Notes under the pieces: generated by a model
Told to the model about the DNA's origin: nothing
The model's database searches: none
Seen by the model: the letters and a program-made list of their open reading frames with translations, nothing else
Assembly: GCA_021774355.1 (NCBI GenBank)
Contig: JAJFJE010000116.1
Coordinates: 1-6,022 of the forward strand
Length of the DNA stretch: 6,022 nt
Direction of reading: 5' to 3'
DNA from: Alphaproteobacteria bacterium
GTDB taxonomy: Bacteria; Pseudomonadota; Alphaproteobacteria; Zavarziniales; Zavarziniaceae
Translations under genes and position numbers: made by a program
In this document: piece after piece, positions 4,763 through 6,022 of the stretch
Layout of the letters: every line of letters starts with the position of its first letter
Position numbering within the stretch: the first letter of the stretch is position 1

Positions 4763-6022
4763 ATGAGCAATTTCTTCACCACCCTGACCCGGGACCTCGA
4801 GACGCGGCTGGCCGACTTGTCGGCCAGCGGCGTCCTGCCGCCGCTGCCCCCGGGTGCCGGCGCGATCCGGCTCGAGCCGACCCGCGATCCGACCCATGGC
4901 GATGTCGCGACCAACGCCGCCCTGGTCCTGGCCAAGGCCCTGCAGGTCAAGCCCCAGGCGCTGGGCGCGGTGATCGCCAAGGCCCTGGCGGATCATCCGG
5001 CGGTGGCCGAGGCCAGCGTCGCGGGGCCGGGCTTCGTCAATCTGCGCCTGTCCGACAGCTTCTGGCGCGATCGCCTGGCGGAGATCGTCGCCGCCGGCCC
5101 GGCCTATGGCGCTGCCACCCTGGGGCAGGGCGAGCTGGTCAATGTGGAATATGTTTCGGCCAATCCGACCGGGCCGCTTCATGTCGGTCATTGCCGGGGC
5201 GCCGTGTTCGGCGATGCCCTTGCCGCGCTGCTGGAGAAGGTCGGCTACCGGGTCACCCGGGAATATTACATCAACGATGCCGGGGGCCAGGTCGACGTGG
5301 TCGCCCGCTCGGCCTATCTGCGATACCTCGAGGCCAATGGCCGGGATATCGGCGAGATCCCGGAAGGTCTCTACCCCGGCGACTATCTGATTCCGATCGG
5401 CGAGGAACTGAAGGCCGCCTATGACGACCTGTTCGTCGACCGCCCGGAGGCGGAATGGCTGGCCCCGGTGCGCGACTTCGCCCTGAAGCGGATGATGGAC
5501 CTGGTGCGCGACGACCTGGTCGCCCTGGGTATCGTCCACGAAGTGTTCTTTTCCGAAAAGGCCCTCCACGACAGCGGCCGGGTCGATCATGCGCTCGCGG
5601 TCCTGACGGCCAAGGGTCTGATCTATCAGGGTGTGCTGGAGGCGCCCAAGGGCAAGCAGCCGGAAGATTGGGAGCCGCGGCCCCAGACCCTGTTCCGGGC
5701 CAGCGATTTCGGCGACGATACCGACCGGCCATTGCGCAAATCGACCGGCGCCTGGACCTATTTTGCCGCCGATATCGCCTATCACCTCGACAAATACGAG
5801 CGCGGCTTCAACCATCAGATCGACGTCCTGGGCGCCGACCATGGCGGCTATGTCAAGCGCATGAAAGCGGCGGTCAAGGCGATCTCGGACGGCGCTGCCG
5901 AACTCGACGTCAAGATCTGCCAGATGGTCAAGCTGACCCGCGGCGGCGAGCCGGTGAAAATGTCCAAGCGGGCCGGCAGCTTCGTCACCCTGCGCGACGT
6001 GGTCGACGAGGTTGGCCGCGAC
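4763..6022 (+). CDS. argS: Arginyl-tRNA synthetase, N-terminal part (3' end outside window)
   Basis: A class I synthetase that joins arginine to tRNA-Arg using ATP. The frame is open without a stop from the ATG at 4763 to the window end, giving exactly 420 codons. The full enzyme usually has about 560-600 residues, so the anticodon-binding helical domain is missing. The N-terminal Add-1 domain covers about residues 1-110 and includes HGDVATNAALVLAK and GPGFVNLRLS. The catalytic domain follows with EYVSANPTGPLHVGHCRGAV, in which HVGH (140-143) is the class I HIGH motif. YYINDAGGQ, an insert around residues 195-215, and LGADHGGYVKRMKAA come next, then VKMSKRAGSFVTLRDV with KMSKR at 399-403. Unlike some ArgS proteins, this one has the canonical KMSK motif. 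There is no good Shine-Dalgarno site before the ATG, and the gap to dgt is only 24 bp, so it is probably read from the dgt transcript. Confidence 0.97.
   Translation, partial: MSNFFTTLTRDLETRLADLSASGVLPPLPPGAGAIRLEPTRDPTHGDVATNAALVLAKALQVKPQALGAVIAKALADHPAVAEASVAGPGFVNLRLSDSFWRDRLAEIVAAGPAYGAATLGQGELVNVEYVSANPTGPLHVGHCRGAVFGDALAALLEKVGYRVTREYYINDAGGQVDVVARSAYLRYLEANGRDIGEIPEGLYPGDYLIPIGEELKAAYDDLFVDRPEAEWLAPVRDFALKRMMDLVRDDLVALGIVHEVFFSEKALHDSGRVDHALAVLTAKGLIYQGVLEAPKGKQPEDWEPRPQTLFRASDFGDDTDRPLRKSTGAWTYFAADIAYHLDKYERGFNHQIDVLGADHGGYVKRMKAAVKAISDGAAELDVKICQMVKLTRGGEPVKMSKRAGSFVTLRDVVDEVGRD

Noticed and set aside
3407..5842. An 811-codon open frame on the minus strand across dgt and argS
   Set aside because: It is antisense to two clear genes, and its residues mirror their codons. 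Long antisense frames are common where third codon positions are nearly all G or C. It has no family motifs of its own.

Overview
This window looks like the chromosome of a GC-rich alphaproteobacterium, possibly of Rhodospirillales type. The evidence is the high GC in third codon positions, the RecJ, chorismate mutase and type 2 dGTPase sequence types, and the order dgt-argS, which is a common neighbourhood in Alphaproteobacteria. The lineage is inferred from gene style only; no search was run.

Layout, all on the plus strand. (1) Positions 1-653 hold the C-terminal third or so of recJ, the single-strand-specific exonuclease. (2) Positions 708-1010 encode a small monofunctional AroQ-class chorismate mutase. 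(3) Positions 1070-1145 are a complete tRNA-Glu (anticodon TTC, CCA encoded), with a plausible promoter just upstream. (4) Positions 1142-about 1830 are the remnant of an integrative element at the 3' end of the tRNA gene. It consists of a short repeat-bearing arm and a wrecked P4-type tyrosine integrase that has a frameshift, a large internal deletion and no catalytic C-terminus. (5) Positions 1828-2079 are non-coding and include a hairpin and about five tandem copies of a 16-bp repeat. (6) Positions 2080-3462 encode a membrane-bound diguanylate cyclase with about eight predicted helices and an intact GGDEF active site and inhibitory site. (7) Positions 3560-4738 encode a dGTP triphosphohydrolase-like HD protein. 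(8) Positions 4763-6022 encode the first 420 residues of arginyl-tRNA synthetase, cut off by the window edge.

The flanks are housekeeping DNA: DNA repair, aromatic amino acid synthesis, a tRNA, nucleotide pool control and tRNA charging. The centre (1142-about 2080) is accessory and decayed. The diguanylate cyclase lies between the scar and dgt, so it may be either resident or surviving cargo. dgt and argS are 24 bp apart and probably form an operon.

I see no convincing undescribed biological system. The parts most worth a second look are the 16-bp tandem array in front of the diguanylate cyclase, the repeats in the arm of the integrase remnant, and how the integrase was destroyed.
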